Origin: Halobacterium sp. R2-5
Lineage (GTDB): Archaea; Halobacteriota; Halobacteria; Halobacteriales; Halobacteriaceae
Reading direction: 5' to 3'
Assembly (NCBI RefSeq): GCF_011734195.1
Contig: NZ_JAANTH010000001.1
Coordinates: 620,001 to 684,000 of the forward strand
DNA length: 64,000 nt
Under the pieces are notes generated by a model. The model made no database searches. It saw nothing but the letters and a program-made list of their open reading frames with translations, and was not told the origin of the DNA. Positions 15,687 through 23,374 of this stretch are shown here, piece after piece. A program made the translations under genes and the position numbers. The first letter of the stretch is position 1. The number at the start of each line of letters is the position of its first letter.

Positions 15687-16565
15687 TCACGTCTCTGACT
15701 CCGGCGGTGCCGTCCACTCGCCGCCGTTGTCCTGCGGCTCGTACCCCAGCACGTCGCGTGCGTGTGAGCCGTCGACCCAGGTGCCGTCGTTGTCGCTCAC
15801 GCCCCAGAAGACGTCGTAGTCGACGGTCTCGTCTTGGAGGCACCTGTCGACGAGCTGCCCCAGATCGCGGTGGGAGAGCCACGTGCACTTCATGCGGTCG
15901 GCCACGTACTCGTACGCCTCGCTGTCTTCGTCCCACCAGCCCTCGTCGACGCCCATCTCGGCGAGCCCGTACGGGTGGTCGTACTCGGCTCCGACCACGG
16001 TCTTGATGCGCAGCGAGTAGAAGCTCGTGGGGTAGTCCCGCGTGTTCGTCTCGTACGTCGGGTGGAGGTCGCCCAGCGGGTTCGGCTGGCTTTCGACGAA
16101 CAGCCGGCCCGCGGCCTCGCCGAACACCTTCGACAGCCCGTAGAACGAGTCGGGCCGCACTGGGTCCTCGTGGGTGACCGCGAGGTCGTAGTCGGGGTCG
16201 TAGAGCTCGGGCGCGAGCTCGATCTCGTACATCCCGACGGTGTGTATCGACGACGCGAACACGAACTTCTCTACTTCCGCCTCGGCGGCGGCCTGCAGAA
16301 CGTTGTACGTCCCGACGACGTTGTGCTGGAGTATCTCCCCCCAGGACGCGTTCAGGTCGACCAGCGCGGCGAGGTGAACGACGGCGTCGTGTCCCTCGAA
16401 GTGGCCGCGGAGGTCGTCGAGGTCAGTGATGTCCGCGACGACGGTCTCCCGGTCGGGGTGGTCTTCGACGTCGAGACACGTGAACTCGTACTCCTCGCGG
16501 TCGCCGAGCTGGTCGAGTATCGCGCTCCCGACCGTGCCGTTCGCGCCCGTGATAAGAACTCGCAT
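15687..16565 (-). CDS. NAD-dependent extended SDR (Azf/uronate dehydrogenase-like)
   Basis: A 292-residue Rossmann enzyme. TGANGTVGSAI at residues 6-16 binds NAD; AVVHLAALVDLNASW follows near 61, SSIHTVGMYE near 105 holds the active-site serine, and YGLSKVFGE near 142 the catalytic tyrosine-lysine pair. The overall layout resembles haloarchaeal Azf, an NAD-linked glucose-6-phosphate dehydrogenase, and uronate dehydrogenases. Substrate is uncertain. The ATG at 16565 is chosen because it starts exactly at the Rossmann strand. Confidence 0.8.
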   Translation of the reverse strand: MRVLITGANGTVGSAILDQLGDREEYEFTCLDVEDHPDRETVVADITDLDDLRGHFEGHDAVVHLAALVDLNASWGEILQHNVVGTYNVLQAAAEAEVEKFVFASSIHTVGMYEIELAPELYDPDYDLAVTHEDPVRPDSFYGLSKVFGEAAGRLFVESQPNPLGDLHPTYETNTRDYPTSFYSLRIKTVVGAEYDHPYGLAEMGVDEGWWDEDSEAYEYVADRMKCTWLSHRDLGQLVDRCLQDETVDYDVFWGVSDNDGTWVDGSHARDVLGYEPQDNGGEWTAPPESET

Positions 16566-16654
16566 ACGACGAAGGCGAGCCTGCTCGATGATAAATACGC
16601 CGGGTGCGGTCGCCGCCTCCGATCCGGCCTGCACAGTCGCGTCGATGACCGCCG

Positions 16655-17728
16655 CTACAGCAGGTCGTCCAGCTGGTCGTTCTGGAAGTTCTCCGTCGGG
16701 TCTACTTCCTCGACGGCCTCGCTGGCCTCCGCGGCGCGCTCCATGAACGCCTCGATGCGGTCGGAACGCGAGACGCCCGACAGCAACACGAGCACCGCGA
16801 CCTTCTCGGAGTCCAGCGGGAAGTCGCCGCCGCGTACCTGCATGCTTCGAGTCTCCTCCTCGACCCACGACCGGGCCTTCTCGACGCCCTTCCGGGAGAC
16901 GCGGTCGGGCTCCCCGGCGACGACGACGAGCGCCGCGCCCGCCTCCGTCGTGTCGGGAACGCTCATCCCCGTGAGCAGGGACTTCCGCGCGGTCGACGTG
17001 ATGACGTTGACGTTCTCGCCGGCGTCCGGCGCGGCGTCCGCGCTCGCGAACCCGACAGCGGACATGTCTCCGGACTTCAGCGTGTTGATGACCTCGCTGG
17101 AGTCGACGACGCTCTCACCGACGCCCTCGACGTTCTCGCCCGCCGCGAGCAGGATGCCGACGCGGCGCGCGATGCGCTCGTTGATGGCGTCGAACGCGTC
17201 CGTGACGCTCTCGCCGGTCTTCCGCCACGCGTCGTTGTCCACGAGCAGCGTGGAGTCGGCCTCCCGGACGAGCGTCTTCAGCGACCGGCCGGCGTTCGCC
17301 TGGTAGATGCCGCCCTCGTCGCGGCCCGGCAGGATACCGAGCGCGTACACCGGAATCTCGTGAACGCGCTGGAGTTCCTTCACGAGCACGGGCGCGCCGC
17401 CGGACCCGGTGCCGCCGCCGAGCCCGGCGACGACGAAGATGGCCTCCGTCTGCGCGTCGACGACGCCGTCGAGTTCGCCGACGACCTCGCCGAGATCGCT
17501 CTGCATCACTTCCGCGCCGAGCTCGTTGTCCGCGCCGACGCCGTGGCCTTTCACGCGTTCCTGGCCGACGAGCACCGTGTCGATGTCCAGGGGTTCGAGG
17601 TCCGCCTTCGCCGTGTTGACCGCGAGCGCGCCGCGGACTGCGCCGTAGTCCGAACGCCGGTCTTCTTCGAGGAGAGCTTCGGTGACCTTCCCGCCGGCCT
17701 GTCCGACACCGATGAGGGCGGCTTTCAT
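16655..17728 (-). CDS. cetZ: CetZ-type tubulin/FtsZ superfamily GTPase
   Basis: A 357-residue cytoskeletal GTPase. The tubulin signature GGGTGSGG is at residues 104-111, preceded by the nucleotide-binding GVGQAGGKV at 7-15 and the CetZ-like NTAKADL near 38. The T7/synergy region resembles CetZ rather than FtsZ1/FtsZ2: CetZ proteins control cell shape and motility in haloarchaea. The C-terminus ends in an acidic tail (NFQNDQLDDLL). The ATG at 17728 begins MKAALIGVG. It is divergent from the pilus-like locus with only 75 bases to the GTG start at 17804, so the two may share regulation. Confidence 0.88.
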   Translation of the reverse strand: MKAALIGVGQAGGKVTEALLEEDRRSDYGAVRGALAVNTAKADLEPLDIDTVLVGQERVKGHGVGADNELGAEVMQSDLGEVVGELDGVVDAQTEAIFVVAGLGGGTGSGGAPVLVKELQRVHEIPVYALGILPGRDEGGIYQANAGRSLKTLVREADSTLLVDNDAWRKTGESVTDAFDAINERIARRVGILLAAGENVEGVGESVVDSSEVINTLKSGDMSAVGFASADAAPDAGENVNVITSTARKSLLTGMSVPDTTEAGAALVVVAGEPDRVSRKGVEKARSWVEEETRSMQVRGGDFPLDSEKVAVLVLLSGVSRSDRIEAFMERAAEASEAVEEVDPTENFQNDQLDDLL

Positions 17729-17771
17729 ACACCGTGCATCTCGGGGACCGGCCATGAACGTTGCGCCGCAG

Positions 17772-17777
17772 TTTTAA
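17772..17777 (+). promoter_or_regulatory. TATA element of the pilus-like locus
   Basis: TTTTAA is centred 29 bases upstream of an in-frame GTG at 17804 but only about 8 bases from the ATG at 17783. This spacing decides the start in favour of the GTG for a leaderless transcript. Confidence 0.6.
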
Positions 17778-17803
17778 GCCGGATGACGCGGCCACTTCGG
17801 GGC

Positions 17804-18250
17804 GTGTCCGACGACGACCTCGCCGAACGGCTGCGAGCGGTAGAGCGCGCGGTGACCGACAGCGACACCGCCGTCAGCGACCTCTCCGGGCCGGCGGCCG
17901 TCCACGAGCGCCTCGACTCCCTGGAGGCCGAACTGGACGACCTCGGCGAGCGCGTGGACGCCCTCGACGCCACCGTCCAGTCGCTGCACGGCTACGTCGG
18001 CGAACTCGAAGCCGTCAACGAGCGCGTGCAGCGCCGCGCGGACGCCGCCCGCGAGGCAGTCGACCGCCTCGAAGCCGAGCAGTCCCGGCCGGCGGCGAAC
18101 GTCCCCGAACGCGCGACCGGGAATGCCGGGTCGGCCGACGCGGACTCCGACAGTCCCGAACGCCACGACCGAACAGCGGGAGACAGCGATCTCCGATCCC
18201 GGACTACGGACGACGAATCGCTGCTCGACCGCGTCCGGGAGTCGCTGTGA
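17804..18250 (+). CDS. Coiled-coil protein heading the pilus-like locus
   Basis: A 148-residue soluble protein with a long heptad region (about residues 30-95, SLEAELDDLGERVDALDATV onward) and a polar acidic tail. No enzyme motif or membrane segment. I recall this kind of protein (DUF7310-like) as a constant first gene of this haloarchaeal locus. The GTG at 17804 (MSDDDLAERL) is preferred over the ATG at 17783 by TATA spacing. The stop overlaps the GTG of the next gene (GTGA). It may form a cytoplasmic scaffold for the ATPase; that is inference. Confidence 0.7.
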   Translation: MSDDDLAERLRAVERAVTDSDTAVSDLSGPAAVHERLDSLEAELDDLGERVDALDATVQSLHGYVGELEAVNERVQRRADAAREAVDRLEAEQSRPAANVPERATGNAGSADADSDSPERHDRTAGDSDLRSRTTDDESLLDRVRESL

Positions 18251-18732
18251 CCGTCCGGGTAGTGCTCGCGGTCGTGTTCGCGCTCGCGCTCCTCGCGGCG
18301 GCCCAGCCGGCAGTCGACCACGCGACCCGGACGCGCGACGACGCGGCCGTCCGTGCGAGCGCCGAGCGCGTCGCGGACGCGGCCGCGGACCTCCAGCGCC
18401 GGAGCGACCCCGACGAGAGCGTCGAGACTGCTCCACGTCGGACGCTTCGGCTCGACCTCCCCGACGACGCGACGCTCCGCGTCCGCGACAGCCCGCCGCG
18501 GCTCGTCTCGCGACTGCCGAACGGTCCAGAACACCGCCACTCGCTTCCAGTCGCCGTCGAAACGTGTGGCGACGCGACTCTCGACGGGCCGACGACGCTG
18601 GCGTACGTCGAGCGCGCGGACGGCCCCGTCGTGCTCGCGCTGCGAGGGTTTATCCGGAGGAACGCGACCACCGCGTCCCATGCGTGCGCTCCTCGACCGC
18701 TTCGCGGCGGACGACCCGGACTGCGGCTGTGA
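18247..18732 (+). CDS. Small N-terminally anchored protein of the pilus-like locus
   Basis: A 161-residue protein that starts with GTG overlapping the previous stop. Residues 4-22 form a hydrophobic segment (VRVVLAVVFALALLAAAQP), followed by an extracytoplasmic-looking domain with one cysteine near 102. It overlaps the ATPase gene by 53 bases, which is unusually long, so its last 18 residues are read in a different frame from the start of the ATPase. I recall such proteins as DUF7311-like. It may be a minor pilin or an assembly factor. Confidence 0.65.
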   Translation: MTVRVVLAVVFALALLAAAQPAVDHATRTRDDAAVRASAERVADAAADLQRRSDPDESVETAPRRTLRLDLPDDATLRVRDSPPRLVSRLPNGPEHRHSLPVAVETCGDATLDGPTTLAYVERADGPVVLALRGFIRRNATTASHACAPRPLRGGRPGLRL

Positions 18733-20476
18733 GGTCACTCGCGACGGCGCGCTCCGCGTGGACGCGGGCGGCTGTCCGGGCGGCGGCGACCTCGTCGACC
18801 AGCCCGCGTGTCGCGCCACCGTCGCGGACGCGTGCCGCCGAGCCGACGCGGACCGAATCGTCGTCGACGCGTCCGGTTTCCGGCGCGAGTACGGCCCTCG
18901 CGCCGTCGCGCTGTTCACCGCAGCCGGCCGGTTCGCCGCGAGAGTCGCGGACCGCGACCACCGACTCGCAGCTCGCGCCCGCACCGACCCGCTCGCGGCG
19001 GGCGCGGAAGCCAGCGGACGCGCGGGACCGGTCGCCGAAATCGCCGCCGAGACCGGGTTCGCGGCCGCGGCGGGCGACCTGCCGGACTACGACGCGCTCC
19101 GCCCGCACGTCGGCCCGGCGCTCGCGGACGCCCGCATCGACCCGACGCCGCCGCCTGACGGCCGGCTCCGGGACACGCGGACGCTCGAAACGAACGCGAC
19201 CGTCCGCGAGTACGCGGTCCCCGGCGACCTCCCGGTCTACCACGTCGTGCCGCCCGAGTACGAGTTCGCGCCCGCGGACTGCCGCGTCCTCGCCGACGCA
19301 CGGCGCCTGCTCGCGAACGGCTCGATTCCCGACGGCGAGGACGCACCGGGCCGTGCAGTCCGGGAAGCCGCGAGCGAGCATCGCGAGCCACTCGCGGACG
19401 CGCTCCGCAAGCACACGCGCGGGTTCGGCGTCCTCGAAGACGTCTTCGCCGACCCGCGGATCTCGGACGCGTACGCGAGCGCTCCCGTCAGCGAGGGCGT
19501 GCTCCGCGTCACCGTCGACGGCGAGGACGCCCGGACGAACGTCCGGTTCACGGACGCGGGCGCCGACCGGCTCGCCTCCCGGCTGCGCGCGGAGAGCGGG
19601 CGGCCGTTCTCCCGCGCGCACCCGACACTCGACGCCGCAATCGGCGGGCTCGGGACCGCCGGCCGGGTGCGGGTCGCCGGCGTCACCGACCCCGTCAGCG
19701 ACGGTACCGGGTTCGCGTTCCGCGCGCACGACGCCGACCCGTTCCGGCTCCCCGACCTCGTCGCGAACGGCACGCTCTCCACCGGCCTCGCGGGCCTCCT
19801 CGTCGAGGCGCTGCGCCGCGGCGCGGCCGTCCTGTTCGCGGGCGCTCGTGGTGCCGGGAAGACGACGCTGCTCGGCGCGACGCTGTGGGGGATCGCCAGA
19901 GGGACTCGGCTCGTCACGATCGAGGACACGCCCGAGCTCCCGGTGCGCGCGCTCCGCGGCGACGGCCGCGACGTCCAGGCGCTGTACGCGAACAGCGACG
20001 GCGCGGGCGCGGACGTCTCGATGGCGGACGCGCTCCGCACCGCGCTCCGGCTCGGCGACGGCGCCATCGCGGTCGGCGAGGTCCGCGGCGAGGAGGCGCG
20101 CGTGCTCTACGAGGCGATGCGCGTCGGCGCCAGCGACGCCGCCGTGCTCGGCACGATACACGGCGAGGGCGCCGGGGGCGTCCGCGAGCGCGTCGTCTCC
20201 GACCTCGGCGTCGCTCCCTCGTCGTTCGCCGCGACCGACCTCGTCGTCACGCTCGCCGACACCGCCGACGGCCGCCGCGTCACGCGCGTCGAGGAAGTGA
20301 CCGAGGACGGCGCCGCGGCGCTCTACGAGGACGCGGGCGAGGGCGCCGAACCGACCGCCCGAATCGCGCGCGGGAACAGCGACGTAGTCGCCGAACTCGC
20401 GGCGCCCGGCGAGACGTACGCGGACGTCCGGGACGCGATTCGCGCCCGCGCTGACCGCCTTCCGAGCGATGACTGA
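18680..20476 (+). CDS. Type IV pilus/type II secretion-type ATPase
   Basis: A 598-residue assembly ATPase of the PilB/TadA/archaellum ArlI class, which powers pilin insertion from the cytoplasmic face. Walker A GARGAGKTT is at 388-396, the Asp box ITIEDTPELP-like near 413, Walker B AIAVGEVRGEEARVL near 459, and the His-box-like LGTIHGEGAGG near 490. The middle of the protein (about 190-290) is the N-terminal domain that binds the membrane partner. Unusually, residues 15-52 hold five cysteines (15, 17, 32, 44, 52) suggesting a metal site. Its stop overlaps the next gene's start by eight bases. Confidence 0.88.
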   Translation: MRALLDRFAADDPDCGCEVTRDGALRVDAGGCPGGGDLVDQPACRATVADACRRADADRIVVDASGFRREYGPRAVALFTAAGRFAARVADRDHRLAARARTDPLAAGAEASGRAGPVAEIAAETGFAAAAGDLPDYDALRPHVGPALADARIDPTPPPDGRLRDTRTLETNATVREYAVPGDLPVYHVVPPEYEFAPADCRVLADARRLLANGSIPDGEDAPGRAVREAASEHREPLADALRKHTRGFGVLEDVFADPRISDAYASAPVSEGVLRVTVDGEDARTNVRFTDAGADRLASRLRAESGRPFSRAHPTLDAAIGGLGTAGRVRVAGVTDPVSDGTGFAFRAHDADPFRLPDLVANGTLSTGLAGLLVEALRRGAAVLFAGARGAGKTTLLGATLWGIARGTRLVTIEDTPELPVRALRGDGRDVQALYANSDGAGADVSMADALRTALRLGDGAIAVGEVRGEEARVLYEAMRVGASDAAVLGTIHGEGAGGVRERVVSDLGVAPSSFAATDLVVTLADTADGRRVTRVEEVTEDGAAALYEDAGEGAEPTARIARGNSDVVAELAAPGETYADVRDAIRARADRLPSDD

Positions 20477-22046
20477 CCCCGCGAACCCTCGCCGCGCGAC
20501 CGCCGCACTCGCCGTCTCGGCGCTGCTCGCACTCGCGGCCGCGCGCTGGAATCCGTACGCCGGCACCGCTGTTGCCCTTCTCGGCGTGGCGGCAGCTACA
20601 GCCCTCGCGTACGGGCCGCACGTCCGAGCGGTCGCGGAGCGCTCGCGCGCGCTCGGCGCTGCGCCAGACCTCGTCTGCCTGGTCGTCCTCTCGCTGCGGC
20701 TCGACCCCACGCTCGAACGCGCGGCGTGGTTCGCCGCCGACCACGGCGACGGCCGCCTCGCGGCCAGTCTCGCCGCCCACGCCCGCGAAGCCCGTGGGAC
20801 ACCCGGCGCCGGCTTCGACGCGTTCGCCGCGACGTGGACAGAACACCTGCCGTCGCTGCGGCGCGCAGCTGCCCTCGCCGACGCTGCCGTCGACGCGCCC
20901 GCCGGCGACCGCGAACGCCTCCTCGACCGCACGCTCGCCGTCGTCGTCGAGGGCGCCCGGGAGCGCGCCAGCGAGTACGCCGACGCCGTCCACGGCCCGA
21001 CGATGGGCGTCTACGCGTTCGGCGTCGTGCTCCCGCTCGCGCTCGTCGGCGTCGTCCCCGCGGCGGCGAGCGCCGGGATGCCGCTCGCGCTCGGTGCCGT
21101 CGCGCTCGCGTACGTCGTCGTGCTGCCGGTCGCGGTGCTCGCCGTCGTCTGCTGGATTCTCGCGCGGCGCCCGGTCGCGTTCCCGCCCGCGGCCGTCCCC
21201 GCCGACCACCCGGGGCTCGACGACCGGACGCGAAACGCCGGGTTCGCGGCCGTCTGCGGCGTCGCTGCCGCCCTCGTCGCCTCCCGGTTGCTGCCGTCGT
21301 GGTCGCTGCCGGTGCTACTCGTCGGCTGGCCCGTCGGCGGCGCGCTCGCCTACTGGTTCCGATCCGCCTGCGAAGTCCGCGAGGACGCCCGAAGCGTCGA
21401 AGACGGCCTCGCGGACGCGCTCTCCGTGCTCGGCCACCAGCTCCGCCACGGCCGCGCCGTTGAGGCCGCGGTCGCGGACGCCGGCGACACGCTCGACGGC
21501 GCCACCGGCGACGTCTTCGACGCGGCCGCACGCCGGATGCGCCGCCTCCGCATCGGCGTCGAGGGAGCCTTCCTCGGGGAGCACGGGCCGCTCGCGCGAA
21601 CCCGCAGCCAGCGCGCCCGCGCCGCCGTCTCGCTCGTCGTCCACGCCGCCGACGCCGGGCCTGCGGGCGGCCGCGTGCTCGTCGACGTCGCGGACTGCTT
21701 CGACGACCTCGCCGACCTCGACCGCGAGGTCCGGCGCGAGTTCGCGTCGACGACGCGGACGCTCCGGCACACCGCGCTCCTCTACGCGCCCCTCGTCGCC
21801 GGCGTCACCGTCGCGCTCGCCGGCCGCGTGAGCGGGCTCGACGGCGCGAGCGCGCTCCCAGCCGGCCCGCTCGCGCTCGTCGTCGGCGCCTACGTGCTGT
21901 GGCTCGCGGTCGTCCTACCCGCGCTCGCAGTCGGCCTCGACCGCGGGCTGGACCGCGCGCTCGTCGGCTACCACGCCGGTCTCGCGCTCGCCGCCGCGGC
22001 GGCCGTCTACCCCGTCACCGCGTTCGCCGCGGGCCGCGTGCTCTAA
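20469..22046 (+). CDS. Type II secretion system F-type (TadC/PilC-like) membrane protein
   Basis: A 525-residue polytopic protein, the platform on which the assembly ATPase works. Hydrophobic segments group near residues 15-45, 180-225, 260-300, 435-465 and 475-525, separating two cytoplasmic helical domains (about 60-175 and 310-430) as in archaeal PilC/ArlJ proteins. The second cytoplasmic domain carries SVEDGLADALSVLGHQLRHG, which fits the T2SSF helix pattern. It begins inside the ATPase gene, so the pair is translationally coupled; a new promoter follows its stop. Confidence 0.85.
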   Translation: MTDPANPRRATAALAVSALLALAAARWNPYAGTAVALLGVAAATALAYGPHVRAVAERSRALGAAPDLVCLVVLSLRLDPTLERAAWFAADHGDGRLAASLAAHAREARGTPGAGFDAFAATWTEHLPSLRRAAALADAAVDAPAGDRERLLDRTLAVVVEGARERASEYADAVHGPTMGVYAFGVVLPLALVGVVPAAASAGMPLALGAVALAYVVVLPVAVLAVVCWILARRPVAFPPAAVPADHPGLDDRTRNAGFAAVCGVAAALVASRLLPSWSLPVLLVGWPVGGALAYWFRSACEVREDARSVEDGLADALSVLGHQLRHGRAVEAAVADAGDTLDGATGDVFDAAARRMRRLRIGVEGAFLGEHGPLARTRSQRARAAVSLVVHAADAGPAGGRVLVDVADCFDDLADLDREVRREFASTTRTLRHTALLYAPLVAGVTVALAGRVSGLDGASALPAGPLALVVGAYVLWLAVVLPALAVGLDRGLDRALVGYHAGLALAAAAAVYPVTAFAAGRVL

Positions 22047-22054
22047 TTTTAAAC
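22047..22054 (+). promoter_or_regulatory. Internal TATA element in the pilus-like locus
   Basis: TTTTAAAC is centred about 29 bases upstream of the ATG at 22079 and begins immediately after the preceding stop. It splits the locus into a machinery block and a surface-protein block. Confidence 0.6.
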
Positions 22055-22078
22055 GGGAGGGCGCGGCCAACCCGCCCC

Positions 22079-22549
22079 ATGTTCGACACGCTCGCCGACG
22101 TTCCGCCGGTGCTCGTCGCACTCTCGCTGGTCAGCACGACGCTGCTCGGCGTCGCGTTCGCCGCCAAGCCGTCCGCTCCGTCGCGCGCCGCGCCGCTCGC
22201 GAGCACGGTCGACACCGTCGCGAGCGCGGACCGCGCGAGCGTCGAAACCGAGGACGTCGACGCCGACGCGATTCGCGTCACCTCTCGCAAGCTCGCCGTC
22301 CGCGACGACGGCCGAACCACGAGCCAGTCGTTCGCGTACGGCCCCGTAGTTCCCGTCCAGCGGGACACTGCGCTCTGGCGCGTCCTCCGCGGCGTCCCAC
22401 CGGACGAGGTGTTCGACGGCGAACGCGCGCTCGAACGCGCAGTCGGCAGCGCCCGGGACCGAGACGCCGAGTGGCGCCGGGACCGCCAGCAGTTGACCGT
22501 CCGCCGCGTCACCTGGAGGGGTGTCGATGTCACGCTCGTCGGCGCGTGA
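22079..22549 (+). CDS. Membrane-anchored surface protein 1 of the pilus-like locus
   Basis: A 156-residue protein with one N-terminal hydrophobic segment (residues 10-29, PVLVALSLVSTTLLGVAFAA) and a polar domain predicted outside. No cysteines and no enzyme motif. I recall a DUF7283-like family in this position in haloarchaea. It overlaps the next gene by 23 bases. The arrangement of a short lead, a hydrophobic helix and an outside domain fits a minor pilin, but no clear class III cleavage site is seen. Confidence 0.68.
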   Translation: MFDTLADVPPVLVALSLVSTTLLGVAFAAKPSAPSRAAPLASTVDTVASADRASVETEDVDADAIRVTSRKLAVRDDGRTTSQSFAYGPVVPVQRDTALWRVLRGVPPDEVFDGERALERAVGSARDRDAEWRRDRQQLTVRRVTWRGVDVTLVGA

Positions 22550-22919
22550 GGCGCAGGTCGAGCCGCTGCCCGCGCTCGTCGCCGTGGCCGTCGTCTGTCT
22601 CGCGGTCGGCGCGTTCGCGACGGTGCGCGCGGACGTCTTACCTGCCGCCACCAGCGACGTGCCCGCCGACGACGTGCTCTCGGACGCGGTCGACGCGGCG
22701 ACGCCGGAGGGCGCGGTCGTCGTCGACCCGCAGCGGATCGACGCCCCGGTCGCCCCGGAAGGCTACGAATCCCGGGTGACCGTGACCGCGAGCGGGCGAG
22801 AGTGGACTGCCGGCGAGCAGCCCCCGCCGGACGCCGCGACGGCGAGCCAGCGAGTGCCGGTACGCGTCGCGGACGGCCGAACCCGCCCCGGAAAAATCAC
22901 CGTGGCGGTGTGGCCGTGA
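22527..22919 (+). CDS. TadE/pilin-like protein 2 of the pilus-like locus
   Basis: A 130-residue protein. The start MSRSSAREAQVEPLPALVA has the short basic lead, A-Q-V-E entry and hydrophobic helix seen in TadE-like and archaeal pilin-like proteins; the helix spans about residues 14-33. The rest is an outside beta-rich domain. An alternative GTG two codons upstream (22521) exists. It overlaps both neighbours, the downstream one by a GTGA tetranucleotide. I recall it as DUF7285-like. Confidence 0.68.
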   Translation: MSRSSAREAQVEPLPALVAVAVVCLAVGAFATVRADVLPAATSDVPADDVLSDAVDAATPEGAVVVDPQRIDAPVAPEGYESRVTVTASGREWTAGEQPPPDAATASQRVPVRVADGRTRPGKITVAVWP

Positions 22920-23374
22920 GCCGCGCCGTCAGCACCGTCCTCGACGCCTCACTGGCAATCCTGCTCGTGAGCGCGGCCGCCGTCGCGCTCGTCGCGATAC
23001 CCGGCGGCGATCAGCGACCACCCGACCCGGACGCCACTGCGCGGACAGTGCTCGCGAGCACGGCGACCGCGGAGTACCAGGCCGCGAACGGCAGCCGGCG
23101 GTCCGTCTCGGGACGCGCTGGAACGCTGCTCGCGCACGCCGCGCTCGCCGACAGCCGGGACGGGGCCCCGGGATTCGTCCGAGCTGTCGAAGCGGCAATC
23201 GAGGACGTGCTCGTCGCTACGGGCGGCCGCGTCGAGGTCGTCGCGGCGACGGGAGAGGGTCGCGTTCGCGTCGGTGAGCGGCCGCCGCCGAGCGCGTCCG
23301 TCTCCGGCGTCTCCCACGAGGTCGCCGTGGAGCACGAGTCCGCGACGGTCACCGTTCGGACGTGGTCGCCGTGA
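22916..23374 (+). CDS. Pilin-like protein 3 of the pilus-like locus
   Basis: A 152-residue protein opening with SRAVSTVLDASLAILLVSA, very like the RAVSPVIGV start of archaeal type IV pilins processed by PibD. The hydrophobic helix covers residues 6-28; the remainder is polar and probably external, with one N-glycosylation sequon (NGS). GTG start overlaps the previous stop (GTGA). I recall it as DUF7284-like. Whether it is cleaved depends on a peptidase encoded elsewhere. Confidence 0.68.
   Translation: MSRAVSTVLDASLAILLVSAAAVALVAIPGGDQRPPDPDATARTVLASTATAEYQAANGSRRSVSGRAGTLLAHAALADSRDGAPGFVRAVEAAIEDVLVATGGRVEVVAATGEGRVRVGERPPPSASVSGVSHEVAVEHESATVTVRTWSP

Noticed and set aside
17783-17803. ATG at 17783 as start of the coiled-coil gene
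   Set aside because: It is only about 8 bases from the TATA element; the GTG at 17804 has the expected spacing.
20596-21531. Long arginine-rich frames on the strand opposite the pilus locus
   Set aside because: High GC makes long antisense frames common; these lack any domain and mirror the real genes.
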